Below, piece by piece: positions 60,424-60,863 of a stretch of 60,863 nucleotides of DNA. Location of the stretch: the NCBI GenBank assembly GCA_024697625.1, contig JAILFJ010000046.1, forward strand, positions 1 to 60,863, read 5' to 3'. How positions within the stretch are numbered: the first letter of the stretch is position 1; each line of letters opens with the position of its first letter. This DNA is from Oscillospiraceae bacterium. GTDB lineage: Bacteria > Bacillota > Clostridia > Oscillospirales > Oscillospiraceae. Below the pieces are notes generated by a model. It worked only from the letters and a program-made list of their open reading frames with translations. It did not search any database and was not told where the DNA came from. The translations under genes were made by a program, and so were the position numbers.

Positions 60424-60680
60424 CAGTGTATTTCTGAGTCGAGGACAAACGCTTGTGCTTCATTGGCTATCTTTTTCTTCTGCAAATCCACAAAATCTTT
60501 AACAAACCATTTTGGAAGCTCTCTTTCCAGAAAACTGTCAAGTGTTCTGTTTACGATTTCAAGAATGCGGAGTAAAGGATCGTTTTGAAAGCATAACAAT
60601 GGGATAGGTGCTTCAGCGTGGAAATACCTGCATCTGTGATAGTAAGGAAAAGCGAAATATAAATATGCATGCCTCTTCAT
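60423..60680 (-). CDS. Unknown 85-residue protein coupled to the Avd gene
   Basis: No family recognised. It is rich in aromatic residues at the N terminus (AYLYFAFPYYHRCRYFHAEA), followed by a helical, charged second half (LPKWFVKDFVDLQKKKIANE). GGAG lies 10 bases before the ATG at 60680. The ATGA overlap with avd means the two are translated together, so it is probably part of the DGR operon. It could also be the shortened remnant of a longer gene cut by the element at the window edge. Confidence 0.65.
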   Translation of the reverse strand: MKRHAYLYFAFPYYHRCRYFHAEAPIPLLCFQNDPLLRILEIVNRTLDSFLERELPKWFVKDFVDLQKKKIANEAQAFVLDSEIH

Positions 60681-60722
60681 TTGTATTTGTCTCCAGACAA
60701 CAGCAAATAATCTTGATATAGG

Positions 60723-60760
60723 ATAATATGGGTATCGGCTTTAATCAGCCGACCACAAGA
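60723..60760 (+). repeat. Right copy of the 38-bp inverted repeat bounding the window
   Basis: This matches 97-134 in inverted orientation with one mismatch. It contains the TCGGCT/AGCCGA hairpin. Identity begins abruptly at ATAATATGGG. Confidence 0.75.
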
Positions 60761-60863
60761 AACTGTATTGTGTCCTGAAAATTAGACAGCAAAAGTAGTA
60801 GAATAGAAGCATCAAAGAGAACGGAGATGCTTCAAGATGGCAAAAGCAACACCAATTTCCTTC
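60723..60863 (+). mobile_element. 5' end of an outward-facing insertion-sequence-like element (truncated by the window)
   Basis: The shared 38-bp block is followed by a diverged stretch, then TAGAATAGAAGCA, as at the left end, and an ATG at 60837 starting MAKATPISF, which runs off the window. It is related but not identical to the left-end element: the segments between hairpin and start codon differ in length and sequence. TGTCC...GACA at 60772-60789 would suit an IS3-like end, but the family is unproved. Confidence 0.5.

Noticed and set aside
1-60863. CRISPR array, rRNA or tRNA genes
   Set aside because: No regularly spaced repeats, and the intergenic gaps hold no cloverleaf or rRNA-like sequence.

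Overview
The window is a GC-rich bacterial chromosome segment. It has a T-box-controlled valS, a clostridial-type single-chain PurL, PyrK/PyrD class 1B, PurO with a stand-alone AICAR transformylase, and what looks like a Re-citrate synthase. Together these point to an anaerobic Bacillota of the class Clostridia, plausibly Lachnospiraceae or a relative. This is inferred from gene content, not from a database match. No rRNA, tRNA or CRISPR array was seen. Both ends of the window break off inside similar, outward-facing insertion-sequence-like ends, so this may be a contig bounded by repeats.

Layout: 0.3-5 kb (minus): SUV3-like RNA helicase, proA, proB and a YitT-family membrane protein. 5.2-13 kb: a cation/proton antiporter behind a strongly structured leader, a folC-MTHFS fusion, a nicotinamidase-like hydrolase on the minus strand, then a one-carbon block fhs-folD-folT-fchA. 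13-18.3 kb: a divergent corrinoid/methyl-transfer cluster (UroD-B12 fusion and DUF2284 protein on the minus strand; RACo-like activator and homocysteine methyltransferase on the plus strand), with two consensus promoters in the gap. 18.4-20.7 kb: membrane acyltransferase and mutY. 20.8-40.8 kb: one uninterrupted array of 17 genes for de novo pyrimidine and purine synthesis (pyrC carB pyrK pyrD pyrF pyrE pyrB pyrI purE purC purF purM purN purO purH purD purL), most of them overlapping or nearly so. carA and purB are absent. 41-46.5 kb: lipoprotein (minus), T-box, valS, coiled-coil protein, lepB. 46.5-51.9 kb (minus): Re-citrate synthase-like protein, GntR regulator, aconitase, isocitrate dehydrogenase, which together make 2-oxoglutarate. 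52-55.6 kb: a two-gene cyclic-di-GMP operon (GGDEF-GGDEF-EAL protein and a GGEEF cyclase). 55.7-58.5 kb: rdgB, a VOC protein, an unknown protein and a flavodiiron protein.

58.5-60.7 kb (minus) is visibly AT-richer and carries a diversity-generating retroelement (DGR): an unknown 85-residue protein, an Avd-like four-helix protein, an adenine-rich template repeat coding for an Asn-studded WWLRSPG...ARPAF segment, and a DGR-type reverse transcriptase. No variable repeat or target gene lies in the window, so the target must be elsewhere (acting at a distance) or beyond the window edge. This is the most unusual system here.

The metabolic genes fit together. Folate one-carbon units made by Fhs/FolD/FchA feed PurN and the AICAR transformylase. 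The corrinoid cluster probably links methyl groups to homocysteine. The citrate-to-2-oxoglutarate operon supplies glutamate, which proBA uses for proline and the pur/pyr genes use as glutamine.
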